Counted from the first letter of the stretch, positions 40,501-54,190 are shown. The stretch: DNA of 64,000 nt from Ascaphus truei (GCA_036426205.1 CM071568.1:41461284-41525283), one strand, 5' to 3'. Notes: a model not told the origin generated them from the sequence alone. A program made the numbers and translations.

Positions 40501-42295
40501 GATGCATCGACTGTGGTGTGATTAGGATTAATCAAGATGGGCAGGTATTTTTGTTGTAGACTTGCGGGGAAAGGATCCAATTTACAGTTAGCGAGTCTGA
40601 TCTTACCAAGCAGTTGTAATGGAAACTGCCTATTATTCAAATGTTATTCTGTATAATACAAAAACAGGAAGGTGTACTATTGAGTTTTTATAGCTGAGAC
40701 TTGATTATTTATTGATTACACTATCATACTGCATGAACATTGAGGATAACACTCTCATCATTAGCAACACGCGTATTGCTACATATCAATGTACTCAATA
40801 TGATTAAGAACTGAATTAGGAGTTAGAAACCCTATGTGTAAAAAAGACATAAGCACAAATCTAAATGTCTTATTTCTTTCTTATAATTTAGCAATTTTAC
40901 CCTTTTATTACCCTTTTTTCCTAAAAGGAGTTTCTTCTGTGACAGACTTTTTGTAGGCTATTTGATAGGGTTTCATTAGGCTATAGCCAAAGACATAAAA
41001 GAAAACCATTTGAGAGATTTTAGAGTGTTGTTAATATTCTTTCTGAAAGTTGAAAATGTGTTTTCTTCCAGTCTCATTATAGTTTGTGCATGAGAGCCTC
41101 ATTATCTCTTTTGTGTACATTACCATCATTAGGCACACAGACATTAAGGCCCAGATACAGATAATGCCTTGTACTGTATCCAGATCGTCATCCACAAAAT
41201 TCAAGCAAGAATTACCCATGAGAAATAATTTGTTTAAAATCATGGTGCTTGAGTTACTTTGTAGCCATTCCCTTCCAAACGCACCTATTACCGTGTACCT
41301 ATTATTACCCTTTGTTGCACTACTTTGTTAATTAATTGATGTTTATAATTTTCTATGACCGCTGATTTAGGCAGGTTTATTCTGTGCACAAATTTATATT
41401 TAGTTTAATGAAACCGTACCCTAATTGCTTTTGAGATATTCAACTTTAGTTACGGCCTCTTGCATATGAATAGAGTAACTTTCATTTATTAGACAATAGT
41501 TTGTATCTTCCATTTTAGTAACATGCATAGATTTTACCTGTGGTGATTATGAGGCAATTCCATGGAATAGGAAAAGGTGTTTAAAAATGTAGTGAAATTA
41601 TCAAGATAATATATGCTGAAGTAGACAAGTAATTACAACAGCTCAGTACAAAACTCAGCAGGATTTCTTCATCATTCCTTTTCCGTGCATTTATTTCCTG
41701 TTTGCCTGGATAGTGGTAACTGAATGAAATATTTGTAATTGAAAAAGTCTATTTTTAATTGCAATTCTTAACATGTAGTGATTAAAAAGTTCAAACCAGT
41801 ACTTTTTTTTTAGAGGCTGACAAATTATTAATAATGCAACCTTGCGCCTGGCAATTTCCAACGGCCTATCGTAAAAACAATAAACTAATTTAAAACAACC
41901 AATCATAAACTCCTGCAGGTGCCAAAAAGGCAAAATCAGCCATTCTTAACCCCTACAAATTGTATGGATACAACAAACTCCAATATAGCATATAGTGGAA
42001 GATGCCACTTTACTATTCAAACCATATGATGAGTTATGAGAAAATCCACGATGTATGATTAAGCTGGTTGCTGATAAATTTCAAGGAAGTGGTATACATT
42101 GTGATAAATGTTTATGGACAAAAAAGACAATTGTTTATAGATGTAAATATGTGTACAGAGCTTTAAAAACCACATGTATTTTTCTATAAACTTCTACAGA
42201 AATGTGGGAAGCAAATTTGCTGTAGTACTCATAAAGAAGGGACTAGTGAGGGTGATATAGCTCTGTACCCATTGTATGCATGTATGTATATCACC
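40501..42295. other. No gene seen
   Basis: AT-rich, single-copy-looking DNA. No open frame, repeat or RNA gene that I can support. Confidence 0.6.
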
Positions 42296-42590
42296 AAGAC
42301 GTTCTCCAACACATGCTACCCCATGCAAGGGCAGGCTAGAGGTCACTCTAAAGGTCCCACCCCTAAGGGCCTGAACTTCAATCTATAATTTAGGCACTTC
42401 TTTCCTGTAGCTCAAAGAGGGAGGGCCCAGCACATGCACCGCCACTTTTGTCACTCAGGAAGTCAGCATGAGGAGGGGGAAAACCCCATAGGATAGCCTG
42501 TCACTGTCTACATCTTATTAGAACTTACATGACAGGGGAAGGTAGAGAGCTAGCTGGACCAGCCACCGCTATATGCTCCCCTAGGTGAAA
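42296..42590. repeat. Left copy of a direct repeat (pair at 47364-47635)
   Basis: TTCTCCAACACATGCTACCC to AGCTAGCTGGACCAGCCAC matches the right copy over about 270 bp. The two may be LTR parts of one element enclosing 44.6-47.3 kb. A hAT element landed just right of this copy. Confidence 0.75.
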
Positions 42591-42630
42591 CATCCAAAGT
42601 CTTCGCTAGGATCCAAATGTGGGTTCCATC

Positions 42631-44430
42631 CAGGGCCGCCAACAGCGGGGGACAAAGGGCACTGGTGTCCCGGGCCCCGTGGGTCAGGCACCAGTTAATT
42701 AAATAAATAAAAAAAATTTAAAAAGTAAAAAAAAATGGCGGCGATTCTCTGCGGTCCCGGCGCGCATGCGCAGGGCAAGCAGGGCCCACTTCCCCCCTCC
42801 TCCCCCTCCACCCTCCCCCCGCTCCCAACGTGGGACGGAGGGTCAAGTACTAGCTCCTCTGCGGCCCGCTCCCCCTCCCGCTCCCAACGTAGGGACGGAG
42901 GGGGAAGTACTAGCTCCTCCTGTGGCCCGCTTCCCCCCGCGGCCAGCTTCCCGCCCCCCCCCCCCCCCCCCGCCCCCCCCCCCCCCGAGCCCACCTCCCC
43001 CAAGCCCACCTCCCATCCCAGGCAGCTGCCGCAGGGATATCGGGGGCAGGAGGGGGAAGCGTCCGGCGGCAAGCTACACCCATCTGGTCAAGGTAAGTCA
43101 CCCCACCCAGTCACTGTCGCCCACTGTCACTGTCACCCACTGTCACTGTCCCCCACTGTCACCCACTGTCATCCACTGTCACCCACAGTCACTGTCACTG
43201 TCACACACAGTCACTGTCACCCACAGTCACTGTCACCCACTGTCACCCATCCAGTCACCCACCCAGTCACTGACTGTCACCCACCCAGTTACCCACCCAG
43301 TCACTGACTATCACCCACCCAGTCACTGACTGTAACCCACCCAGTCACAGTCACCCACCCAGTCACTGTCACCCAGTTACTCTCTCCCACCCAGTCAATG
43401 TCACCCAGTCCCTCTCTCCCACCCAGTCACGGTTACCCAGTCACTCTCTCCCACCCAGTCACTGTCACCCAGTCACTCTCTCCCACCCAGTCACTGTCAC
43501 CCAGTCACTGTCTCCCATCCAGTCACTGTCACCCACCCAGTCATTGTCTCCCACCCACCCACCGTCATTCACCCACCCACATTCAACATTCATCTGTCAT
43601 TCACCCATTGTCATTCACCCAACCACCGTCATTCATCCACCCACCCACTGTCATTCAACTGTTATTCACCCACCCACCCACTGTCATTCACCCACCCACC
43701 CACTGCCATTCACCCACCCACTGTCATTCACCCACTAACCCACTGCCATTCACCCACCCACTGTCATTCACCCACCCACCCACTGTCATTCACCCACCCA
43801 CTGTCATTCACCCACCCCCTGTATTCACCCACCCATCTACCCACTGTCATTCACCCACCCACTGTCATTCATCCAAACCCACTCTCATTCATCCACCCAC
43901 CCACCCACCCACTGTCATTCATCCACCCACCCACCCACTGTCATTCATCCACCCAACTGTCATTCATCCACCCAATCAACTGTCATTCATCCACCCCCCC
44001 CAAACTGTCATTCATCCACTGTCATTCATCCACCCACTGTCATTCATCCACCCACCCACCCACTGTCATTCATCAATCCAACTATCATTCATCCATCCAC
44101 CCACCAACCCACCGTCATTCACCCACACCCCCACTGTCATTCTACTGTCATTCACCCACCCAGTCACTGTCATTCACCCACTCACCCACCCAGGCAGGCA
44201 GTCATCTGTCTTTTGTTGAAAATATAAAAATAAACAGGTTGCATTGTAATGTTTTTTTCTGTATCACAATAAGAAAACAGTTAAGTAAAAGTCGCGCACT
44301 AAAATATATTTTTTCGTGGTAGGTGCGCTATGGGTTCGGGGGAGGGGGGTGCACTATGGGTTTGGGAGGGGGGTGGCGGCCATGCTCCTTTCATTTGTCC
44401 CAGGCCCCATGATTTCTGTTGGCGGCCCTG
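42631..44430. mobile_element. 1.8-kb non-autonomous hAT element, 8-bp duplication
   Basis: Ends are CAGGGCCGCCAACAG and its exact complement; the 8-bp duplication GTTCCATC lies at 42623-42630 and 44431-44438. Inside: AAAATGGCGGCGATT (YY1-like) with GCGCATGCGC (42762-42771), C-runs up to about 30 bases, GTCACCCACC/GTCATTCACCC tandem repeats, and GGTGGCGGCCATG near the right end. No transposase. Confidence 0.92.
43095..44195 (+). repeat. Minisatellite array inside the hAT element
   Basis: Two phases: CACTGTCACCCA / CCCAGTCACTG units to about 43550, then CACTGTCATTCACCCACCC units to 44195. The long His/Pro/Thr-rich frames are repeat artefacts. Confidence 0.93.
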
Positions 44431-44605
44431 GTTCCATCCATCCACCTGGTCTCTGCAAACAAATACAGGTTATAGCAGATGTACAAATAACCTCATACTG
44501 TACACAGTTTACTAACACTTCATCATCCACTGAGGACAGCGATGCTAATTAGATAACTTATTCCCCTAATAAGAAGATGCAAGAAAACCCTCACTTATAA
44601 TGTTT

Positions 44606-45380
44606 TCAGTCCGGCTTCTTGACCACTCTCCCATTAAATAACTTGGTCCAGATATAGTATACCTTAGGAGGACCAGGGCACTGTCTAACCTTTACTCGGT
44701 CATTAAACATACATGTGCCTATGAGCCATTGCTCCATTACAGAACGAATCTTGTCATCTTTAATAAACCTGTCATCACTGGTTTTGGTCTTAATATTCTC
44801 AATGATGGCTAACCTCAACCACTCATGTCTATTTTGATCTATTTCATCCATTATGGGCTCAGCTACATACGGGAAGGTATACCCGTGGGATTGACGGTAC
44901 CCATTACGAATAGCTTGGTCAGCTCTACTTAACCGTTGGATTTTATGGCCATGTCCCTGACCAGGTAATACCCAGAACTGAGGTTCACTACCTCCTGGTA
45001 GAATATGGAAGGACCCCTGGGGTTCTTACTCCCAAATTTATTTCACCCATCCTCTTGCGGAGGGCTTCCGCTATCTCTTCCTTGGATAGCTGCCCTTCCT
45101 TCCACCAGTGGTCCATAATAGCACCATTTACCAATAGCAGTCTCGTTCTATTAAGACTAGTGGCATAACACTCAAACATGGGGTCCCACCACTTAATGGG
45201 TTCCCTGGACTCATGTGAACTACTGGACCTGGGGTGAATCTGGGAGGACACACCAAAAATAGCAGATTTATGGGATAGGGATGAGTCCCTAAATGACTTA
45301 AACGACCTGGGCGACCTTTTCACAGGAATGCGGCTAGCATAAGGTATCAGACCCAGATAACCACCTATGCTTCCCCGCAA
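44606..45380 (-). pseudogene. Unrecognised LTR-element protein, FWVLPG family, copy 1
   Basis: Minus-strand order: ESREPIKWWDPMFECYATSL and HWWKEGQLSKEEIAEALRKR (45200-45030), then after a stop FWVLPG (about 44975), GYTFPYVAEPIMDEI and EWLRLAIIENIKTKTSDDRF, ending in VRQCPGPPKVYYIW and NGRVVKKPD at 44606. The second half aligns with 57.96-58.32 kb (FWVLPG, GYEFPYLPEKLMRSV, EWVKEAIIAHLETYAKDP, NGRMVRKPD). I do not recognise the family. Repetition and position suggest a Gag-like or accessory protein of an LTR element. Confidence 0.5.
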
Positions 45381-45486
45381 AGTCCCAGTCTCTCAAGACC
45401 ATGGACATACCCAGAGATAACTTCTCACAAAGAACTGCGTTAGTACAAAATTAGCAGAATCAGGGTCAGATAACTGGGGTTAGGGA

Positions 45487-46305
45487 TCAAGTGTAAGGGC
45501 CCAAGATGACCCCCTTTGTGTCGCTCAGGATTGGCCTTCCTTTTACCTCTAGCAGATGGTGTTTGGCTAGAGACAGGGGCTGCTGCCGGGTAGGTACAAC
45601 TGGAGCCGGCGAGTTGGGCCTAGTAATGTCCATGACCTGTCCATGATTTTTACCGGTAGGTCGGCCACGACCTCTTGGGGACTGTACGGGGATCTTCTGA
45701 AATGATCCATGCCGACTTCTTCCCCGGGTTGGGATCTGTAGTGGAGCAGATGAAGACGAGCACGTCCGGTACTCTCTCCTGTTCAAGAAAGGAGGTTCCG
45801 CATCCGACACGGTGGCCATCTTTACGACATCATCGGAAATAGCCAAGCTCGTGAGACTCCCAGCGCCGCACGGAAAACAAAGCTCCACTGTGTTCCTCCT
45901 CCAGCAAGGCCGCAGTGGACTCCTGTTGAGTAGAAAGTGATGTAGTCTCGCCAAAGGCAGGTAGGAGATGTCATCGGGATGGATCTTTTCCTCAGTGGTG
46001 GTGTCTTGGCCAGCTCTGATAGCCTCCTCTGGTTTGGAAACAAAGTCCTGATTAGTACAAGGCATTGCTCTTCTCCTAGGTGAAACACAAGGTCGGGATG
46101 GGATGGACCAAGTAGTGACCAGGTTCCGGATGAGGGATGTGGCTACACTTTGCCGCCAAACAAGGTTGTAACTTTTCAGAACTTTTGCAAAACAGGGGGT
46201 GGTTTTGCAGATTGGGATTTTGCAGAATGGGCGTTGGTCTTTTTTAACCCATGCGGTCCCACTGGTTTGGCGGGAGCGCCATCTTGGCTTCACAATGCAC
46301 TCCAT
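45487..46305 (-). pseudogene. Unrecognised Arg/Pro/Ser-rich reading frame
   Basis: A 272-codon minus frame without known domains: a middle block SDDVVKMATVSDAEPPFLNR, then a low-complexity basic stretch (RGRSRHGSFQKIPVQSPRGR, GRPTGKNHG). It lies immediately upstream (in transcript direction) of the FWVLPG-family remnant, so it may be the N-terminal part of the same product. Its first part overlaps promoter-like sequence (GCGCCATCTTGG at about 46267). Confidence 0.35.
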
Positions 46306-46429
46306 TTTGGGAGCACTGCAATAGACTTAGAATACAATTACATGGGGTACCTATTGATGCATCAGGGTCCTGCCTCATACTCTTTACCGACTTTACACAA
46401 GTCCAGAGCCTTGAAAGGTGCACATGGTC

Positions 46430-46790
46430 TCCCACGGTACACTGTGAGAGGCCTGTCCCTTGCAGAACAGAGATGTGGGGTACACGCCCCCGGGATAATT
46501 TTCCCGTCACATAAACACAGTCTATGTGTATTGGTACCCAAGGGTCCTCACGATACATTGTGAAAGCCCTGGCCTATTTTCCAGCTGTTGAAGAAGGGTA
46601 ACTGTGCTCCCCGGTAATATCTCATTGGGGGCTCACCCCAACTTGCAGAATCTATGTGCACGGGTAGCCGGGGTCCCTCACGGTATGTGGTAAGGGTTGT
46701 CCTGGCCCTGTCTTGGATACGATGAAGGGTAACAGTGCTCCCCGGAGTCGCCTCGGGGAGAGACATCTCCCCTTCCTGGTCCCAGAGTCC
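46430..46790. repeat. ~130-bp tandem repeat in an LTR-like segment
   Basis: TCTATGTGTATTGG.ACCCAAGGGTCC (46521) recurs as TCTATGTGCACGGGTAGCC.GGGTCC (46651), and AAGGGTAAC.GTGCTCCCCGG at 46594 and 46725. A third, more diverged unit starts near 46400. Sequence from here to 47363 is LTR-like with GTCGGAAGGCGCTGACACC on the minus strand (47079). Confidence 0.65.
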
Positions 46791-47363
46791 ATGGTACTGA
46801 CCATCAGAGGCCCGGGCTGGCCTCTTTAATACCACCGCTGCCATTGTAAAATTCTACAAAGTCTGCCCTGCCACTGCCCCATGTCGGCAGCGCCTCCATT
46901 TACAGTATAGCACATGTCCCCCCCCCCTTCCCCCCTCTGGGAGATTATGGCTCTGTGACTGCTTGGTGTAGTGCTGGTTACCTGCTGGGTACAGGAGAGG
47001 TGAGTTTTCCCACAATGGTGTGGGGGTACAGGGCAGACCTTTAGGGATCCCTCTGGTTCTTCTCATCGTGGTGTCAGCGCCTTCCGACATAGGGGGCTTC
47101 AGCAGTGCCTGAAGGGAGTCCCCTTAATCTCTCTACCTCTCTCCATACAGACTTCAGCGGACACAAAGGTACAAATGAGGATGCTCTATATTTCAGCTGC
47201 CACAGCTGGTGTTATTGCAGCAAATGCTCAAAATGATAGGGTAGATCCCTGGCTTCTGGATGGTACTGGCCTGGGGGTAATGGTGAGGCCTAACTTGATT
47301 TGGTTATGTGTTCAGCCCATGAGGGGCTGAGCACATGTCTCACTCCCAGCCGGGAGGAGACAT

Positions 47364-47635
47364 TCTCCAACACATCCTACCCCATGCAAAGGCAGGATAG
47401 AACTCACTCTAAAGGTCTCACCCCTAAGGGGCTAAACTTCAATCTATAATTTAGGCACTTCCTTCCTGTAGCTCAAATAGGGAGGGCCCATCATATGCAC
47501 CACCACTTCTGTCAATCGGGAAGTCAGCATGAGGAGGGGGAAAACACCATAGGATATCCTGTCATTGTCTACATCTTATTAGAACTTACATGACAGGGGA
47601 AGGTAGAGAGCTAGCTGGACCAGCCACTGCTAAAC
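47364..47635. repeat. Right copy of the direct repeat at 42296-42590
   Basis: Same phrase order (CATTCTCCAACACATCCTAC to AGCTAGCTGGACCAGCCACT) with roughly 10% differences by eye. Confidence 0.75.
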
Positions 47636-47985
47636 TTGGTTTGTGAGGTGAGCTTTAATGGTTAGTCAGTATTAACACAATTAGCAGGGGAAGAGATGGC
47701 AGGGAAGTGGGGGTGAGAGCAGGAGTGTATATGGCTGGGTCCCGGATTAGAAGAGTGTGTATATGTATATGTCTATTATATATGTCTATTATATGTCTAT
47801 GAAATTTCTACTGCCGGTCCATTGAAAATTATAACAACCTACAATAAAGCTAATCTGCACTGAAACATGCACTGTAAGACGGTCGTTATGAGTTACCTAC
47901 AAAAACATGTGTCCCCTCAGTCTCAGAACTCTGACCATGACCATGACATCCTCTGGCATCCTTCCTGACATTTTCAGTGGCCATG
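47636..47985. other. No gene seen
   Basis: Contains short TATATGTCTATT tandem phrases (47755-47800). Confidence 0.5.
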
Positions 47986-47989
47986 CAAT

Positions 47990-50430
47990 AGTGCACTGTA
48001 AGGAAAATGAATCCACCCCAAACAAGCCCTAATGTTCTCCTCACTAAAACATTTAGAAACTTTAACCCATAACAGTTTCTGGCTGAGATTATCAACTGCC
48101 TTTGGTACAGAATTGACTTAATTCCCGATCCTGATTCTGCGCTCGACTATTTCCAATCGGAGTTCTTAAAACTCTGTGGTACCCATGCACCGCTACGCAA
48201 AAAATAAGAGTACTGGGGGGCCACCTTGAATGGGTTACAACTGACCTTATAGCGCTCTACCATTTCAGGGATGCCTTGTGGAAAAGCTACAAAGTAACTG
48301 GCACTACCAAGGATCTTAATCACTACAGATGCCTGCGGAACGTGTGCACAAGGCAAACAAGACATGCAAAAGCACAATATTACTCTGACAATCTTCACCA
48401 GAATAAATCAAACCCAGCTAACTTCTGGAAGGTTACAACAATATAAATCCAGCCTTCTAGCCATCAACAACCAAGTAATATCACTAAGGAGGATATTACT
48501 CTAACAAATCCCACTGACATTGTAAATGCATTCAGCGATTACTTTGTGGGGTGTGCTACTAACTTATTAGCAAAACGTAACCCAAACCACAAACATGAAC
48601 CTCATTCTGAGAGTACCCCTATATGCCCACCTTCTCCCAACACTGCTCACAAATTTCAATTTGTCCCAGTATCCGAAGAGGCGATTACACAAGCGCTCCT
48701 CAAATTAAAACTAAGCAGCCAATGTGGACCTGACTTACTGCAATCTAAGTTCATAAGACTTGGTGCCCCAGCCATTGCCAAACCAATTGCTTCCATAGTC
48801 AACTCTATTCTGTCTGCAGGCCATATCCTTAAGACCTGGAAAACTGCCAGAATTGTCCCAATCTTCAAAAATGGGGACAAAAACACTGTCTCAATCTACA
48901 GGCCAATCTCTCTTTTTCCAATACTATCCAAAGTCATGGGAAAATGTGTTCACTCCAAATTAAGCGATTACTATACCAAGACAAATTTCCGTAGCCAATT
49001 CTAATCTGGCTTTCGCCTCAAACACTCCATGGTAACTACCCTGCTAAAAGTTTGCAATGAAATCCAGTGTGGAATGGAACTGGGACAACTCACTGGGGAA
49101 ATATTCCTATTTTTTGTAAAGGCGTTTGATACTGTTGATCGTGTTATCTTGCTTACCAAACTCCAGTGCTCTGGAATAGGGAAGCATGCTTTAAACTGGT
49201 TTCAGTCCTACCTATCAGGTAGATCCCAACATGTAACTATCTCAGGCTCTAACTCCAACCCCCTGGATATCACCTGTGGTGTCCCGTAAGGCTTTGTTCT
49301 GGGGCCCCTTCTCTTCTCGTTGTTCATCAATGATCTTCCTACAGCTTGTAAGGGAGCTTCAATACACATATATACAGATGACACAATCTTATATGCGCAC
49401 AGCCCTAGCCTCTCCGACCTTGAACACATACTTCAATCTGACTTTTTGAGACTTTAAAATTGGATTTCCCCAAATAAACAGTTTTTAAACACAAACAAGA
49501 CTGTAACAATGGTATTTGGGACCAAGGCTAAATTTTTAACACTTCCAATGACTAAGCTCCAGATCAGAACCAACGCTAATACCACCCTTACTCCTGTTAC
49601 TAGTTTTAAATACCTGGGCATATGGTTTGACTCCCATTTAACATTTGGGATGCACATTGGTACCATGACATCCAAAACCTATGCCAAACTAGGGGTACTT
49701 TACAGGAACAAAACCTCCCTAAGTCTGCTGGTCAGAAAGCGTATCGCACAGAAGTTGCTAATGCCCATTATCGACTATGGGGACATAGTATATGACTCAG
49801 CACCCCAAACCCACTTAGCAAACTTGATACCCTCTACAATTCAATATGCCGTTTTGTTCTCCAATGCAACTAAAACACACATCACTGCAAAATGTTCAAA
49901 GAACTAGATAGGTCATTACTTGAGTCTAGGCGCAAAGTTCATCTGTCCTGTCTTGCCTTCAAATACTTTCTGGGCAAGCTACCCATCTACTTAAATAAAC
50001 TCCTCACCCTTACACATGCAGCACTTATCATCTGAGATCTGACTTCAAAAGACTGTTCATGGTCCCAAGGTTCTGCAAAGTATCTGGCCGCTCCTCCTTC
50101 TCTTACTATTCACCCCAAAACTGTAACAATCTACCAGAGACTCTCACAGCCACCACCAGTCTAAATTCTTTCAAAACTAAAGCTGTCTCACATTTTAATC
50201 TGGTCTGTAACTGTTACATACGCCTATAATATATATTATCTTTAACTGTGCATGCAGTGTCTTGTATATAATGTATACCCTGTTCACTTATATAACTATG
50301 TATTTGTAACCATGTATTATTTGTCATCTTAACTCTATGCCCAGGACATACTTGAAAGCGAGAGGTAACTCTCAATGTACTGTATTGCTTTCTCGTAAAA
50401 CATTTTATAAATAAATATAATAAATAAACA
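47990..50430 (+). pseudogene. L2/Rex-like LINE, RT and C-terminal region, several breaks
   Basis: Starts in the region between endonuclease and RT (FLAEIINCLWYRIDLIPDPD, about 48075), then RT blocks in order: CGPDLLQSKFIRLGA (48725), WKTARIVPIFKNGDK (48840), YRPISLFPILSKVMGKCVH, a stop, SGFRLKHSMVTTLL, FVKAFDTVDRV (49115), ITCGVP*GFVLGPLLFSLFI (stop inside the GVPQG box), YTDDTILYAH (49375; Asp pair, Ala to Thr), and YLGIWFDSHLTFGMH. The 3' end is an AATAAATATAATAAATAAA tail. Clade assignment (L2, Rex1 or CR1-like) is tentative. Confidence 0.85.
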
Positions 50431-50784
50431 AATGACATGAGTTACAGTTGAGCAGAAATATGAAGAAGCCCACAAGTGGATTAACTATGAATGTAACCTC
50501 AATGTGCTTTCATTTATTCTGAGGTATGCAATAAAATTAATACTGCTTTTTGCTTATCAGTTAAAATTAGGCATTCAATACATATTTGCTAACAATTCAT
50601 GTTAAGAAATGTGTAAGATGAATCTTGCTTTGAATTGCAACCTTTGACTTATTCCAAGATGTTTTTGATTTGTTTACACCTTTACAACATTTGTTGTAGT
50701 TTCTGAACTACGTTCTGTTCCTTCTGGTTTTCATTAATGGCTTTTTATTCCATACTTGAAAAAAATAAAATAAATACATGCATA

Positions 50785-51560
50785 CTATAGAGGACTATTG
50801 GGTGGCTTATAAAAATTAAAAGAACTAGAATCAGAGAACAATACCATATCTAATGTAGGCTTGGAGGCATTTGTGTCATCCATTTTATTTATACAAAGTG
50901 GTAAGAGAAGGTGATGTCCATTTAGTTCAACCTTGACATACATTGTAAAACTAGATGAGATGTTCATAAAATATTAATATTTGTGTTACTTTAGAGGAAG
51001 GCAACCCAAAATAAACACTGTAACATTTGCCAATTATGTTTCACAAGGGAACCAGATCCTTCCTGACTCCGGCAAATAGCAATCAGATTGCACACTGGAT
51101 CAATACTCGTGACTATTTTTAATGTCTGAAATGTTGCTTAAAGTATATATAATTTATTTTCTTTTTTTTTAATTTCTTTGATGAAGTCTCCTTTTTTCCA
51201 ATCCCAATAAATGAACATTTGGCAATTGTACAGCCCATGGAATAAAATGTTTAATTGCAAGATCTGTGTGTTGGACATATTTATAAATATTAATCATATC
51301 CCCTTAGATGGCTCTTTTCCAAAGATGACTATTCTACTTTAGTCATTCATCGGAAATGAGACCTCTCACTAAGTGGCCCTTCTCAACACTTTTCCCAGTT
51401 CTATTGTGCCTTTTTCAATTGAGGTGCCAAAACTTTGCTTTTTTTATTGACGGTTTAATCTCCCTCAAAACATTATTTTTCATTTTAGGCACAATAGTAT
51501 ACTTATGACCTTTACAGTTCAGCTGCTGCACACACTATGCTCTCATGGTAAACATAGAAT
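50785..51560 (-). mobile_element. Old CR1 3' fragment
   Basis: GAGGAAGGCAACCCAAAATA, CCAGATCCTTCCTGACTCCG, AGCAATCAGATTGCACACTG and ATTAATCATATCCCCTTAGA correspond in order to 7460-7900 of the younger CR1 copy with many changes. The 350 bp before it (50431-50784) show nothing. Confidence 0.7.
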
Positions 51561-51712
51561 CTCTGGCTGTTACTGTAAGCATGAGTGAAGAAGGATCACA
51601 TTTTCAATTTGCACAAAAAGTGCCTGGTCTTCAATTTAATAAGTGAAAGTCCTATGTACTTAAGGCCATGTTCTATATAGAATACTGCAGAGGCAGCTTC
51701 ATTCATTTTTGA

Positions 51713-54190
51713 AGTGAAACTTCTTTAGTGGCACCTCATTCCTAATGGGACAAAAATGGATTGTGGGGATAGAAAATGAAACGGATGTGACGTCAAAGTG
51801 CTGACGTCACAGTGCTGGCAGTTGAGGCCAGTCTGTGTTCTGGCAAATCATATGCGGCGGCGGCGGCGATAGCCGCCGGCGCCGCTCCTAACCATCTTTG
51901 CTCCCCCCCAAACGGTCCCCCCCACCCGCTCAACATTTACTCGCCGCCACAGCTCCTAACGAGCTCTGCTCCCCCCACCCGCTGACATGCGGCGGCGGCG
52001 GCGCTAGCCCTCAAAATTTAATTGCCGCCACTCCCTGCTGAACTCCTCGGCAAGAGGCATGGAACGGGGGGGGGGGTAGAGTGAGCTGCGTTCCCCACAG
52101 CACCATCAGAGGGATCGCTGCAGCGCTCCCTCAAAGCCAGCTCCCGCTGACGATGACGCGCTGCCCCCCTTCCCCCCGCCGACACTGCCTCTGCCCACGC
52201 AGCACTTCCAGAGGGGGGGGGGTCTTTATAAGGTATCTGCCCGGTGCAGCCGCGTCTCGCCGGGGGGTGGGGGGGAGAGAGACTCAGGCGAAGGCCGCCG
52301 CGTGGTCCGCAGCGTCTGCCTGTCTGGAGGGGGGGGGGGGAGAGAGACCAGGCGAGCCGCCGGGGTCCCAGCCCCTGTCTTTGAGGGGGGGGTGTGAGAG
52401 GAGGAGAGTCTCAGGCAGAGCCGCCGCGGGTCCGCAGCGGTGCTGCCTTCGTAAGGGGGTGTGAGGGGAGGAGGAGAGTCTCAGGCCGTAGTCCGCCGCG
52501 GGTCCGCAGCTCTGCCTGTCTTTGAGGGGGGGGGTCAGGAGAGAGGGGGCCAGGACACAGAAAGAGAGACACACTACACTGCAGACACACACACACATAC
52601 ATGATACACACACACACACACACACCCACACTGACTGACACACATACACACACACCGACTGACACACACACACACACACCGACTGACACACACACACACA
52701 CACCGACTGACACACATACACACACACTGACTGACTGACATCACACTACATCTTTCGACTGACACACATGCCACACACTGACAACATCCACACACTGACT
52801 ACCACCCACACACACACTGACTGACACTACACACACACACGGACTGACACCCATAGACACACCACACACGGACTTACACACACACACACACCACACCCAC
52901 ACCACACACACACACACACACACACACACCACAACCCACACACACACACCCACCACACACAACACACACAACACACCACACAACACACACACACCACTGA
53001 AATGAACACATCATACACCCACACACCCTGGACGACAACACAATACACACCGACACACCACTGACTTACACACAACATACACACACACACACTGACTCCC
53101 ACATACACGACACACTGACTGACACTACACGACATACACACACTTACATTACACACAAACAACTTCCCAGCATACACACCCCAACACACACCCTGCAGCC
53201 CTCCCCTTCCTACCCCCTACTTCCCGTTACCCCCTTGACTGACACACATACACTCACTGACTGCCCATACCTCCCTGACTGACCACATACTACTCATGAC
53301 CGACCCAATACATACACCAACAAGAAACACGCTTACTTCGCCCACATCCCCCGGACCTTCCTTCCACAAAGCGGCTCACCCCGGCACTTGTTAACCTAGC
53401 ACCAATCTCTCCATGTCCGGCTGCCACACCATCGCACTATCTCATCGGATCCAATCCGCCGTGTGATCTACGCCTCACCCAGCCCTTTTTACTTACCCCC
53501 ACCCTCCGCACGCCCCCACCCTTCCATTTCTCCCGACACCCCACCAATGAGCCCCCCAACACCCTGACTGACACACATGCACACACTGACTGACACACAT
53601 GCACACACTGACACACACACTGACTGACACACACACACACACACTGACTGATACGCACGCACACTGACACACATACACACACTGACCGACACAGAGACAT
53701 TCACACAACACAACACAGAGAGAGACATACTGACTGACACACACACTCACACACTGACTGACACACACACACACACACACATTGACTGACACACTGACTG
53801 ACACACATGCACACACTGACTGACACACACGAACACACTGACTGACACACAAGAACACACTGACTGACACACATACACACACTGACTGACACACATACAC
53901 ACACTGACTGACACACATACACACACTGACTGACACACATACATAATCTCTGACTGACACACATACATACACAAACATACATACATACTCTCTGACACAA
54001 ATACATACTCTCTGACTGACACACATACATACTCTCTGACTGACACACATACATAGTCACTGACTGACACATACACTGACTGACACATGTGTGCTGAGCA
54101 CGCGCATTATAAGTCAATTTCTGTGACAAAAGTCAAAGAAGTTTCACTTACTATGCGTGTGCACAGCACACACAGCTTTTTTTTTTCCTT
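51713..54190. mobile_element. Candidate foldback element of a GAAGTGAAACTTCTTT family
   Basis: GAAGTGAAACTTCTTTAGTG (51713) is mirrored by AAAGAAGTTTCACTTA (54136-54151), and the same left phrase restarts at 54578. The interior has CG-rich (GCGGCGGCGGCG) blocks, G-runs with repeated TCTCAGGC.GAGCCGCCG.GGTCC units (52280-52530), and CA minisatellites. No transposase; target duplication not resolved, so limits are approximate. Confidence 0.4.
52560..54080. repeat. CA microsatellite and CTGACTGACACACA minisatellite
   Basis: (CA)n with interspersed ACTGACTGACACACATACACAC units. The interruption 53190-53560 is non-repetitive and unrecognised. Cys/Val/Ser-rich frames on the minus strand are repeat artefacts. 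Confidence 0.93.

Noticed and set aside
42735..44219. Long Pro/His/Thr-rich frames
   Set aside because: Composition artefact of the C-rich tract and GTCACCCACC repeats inside the hAT element.
52284..54129. Cys/Val/Ser-rich minus frames
   Set aside because: Translation of CA/CTGACTGACACACA repeats; no start context or domain.
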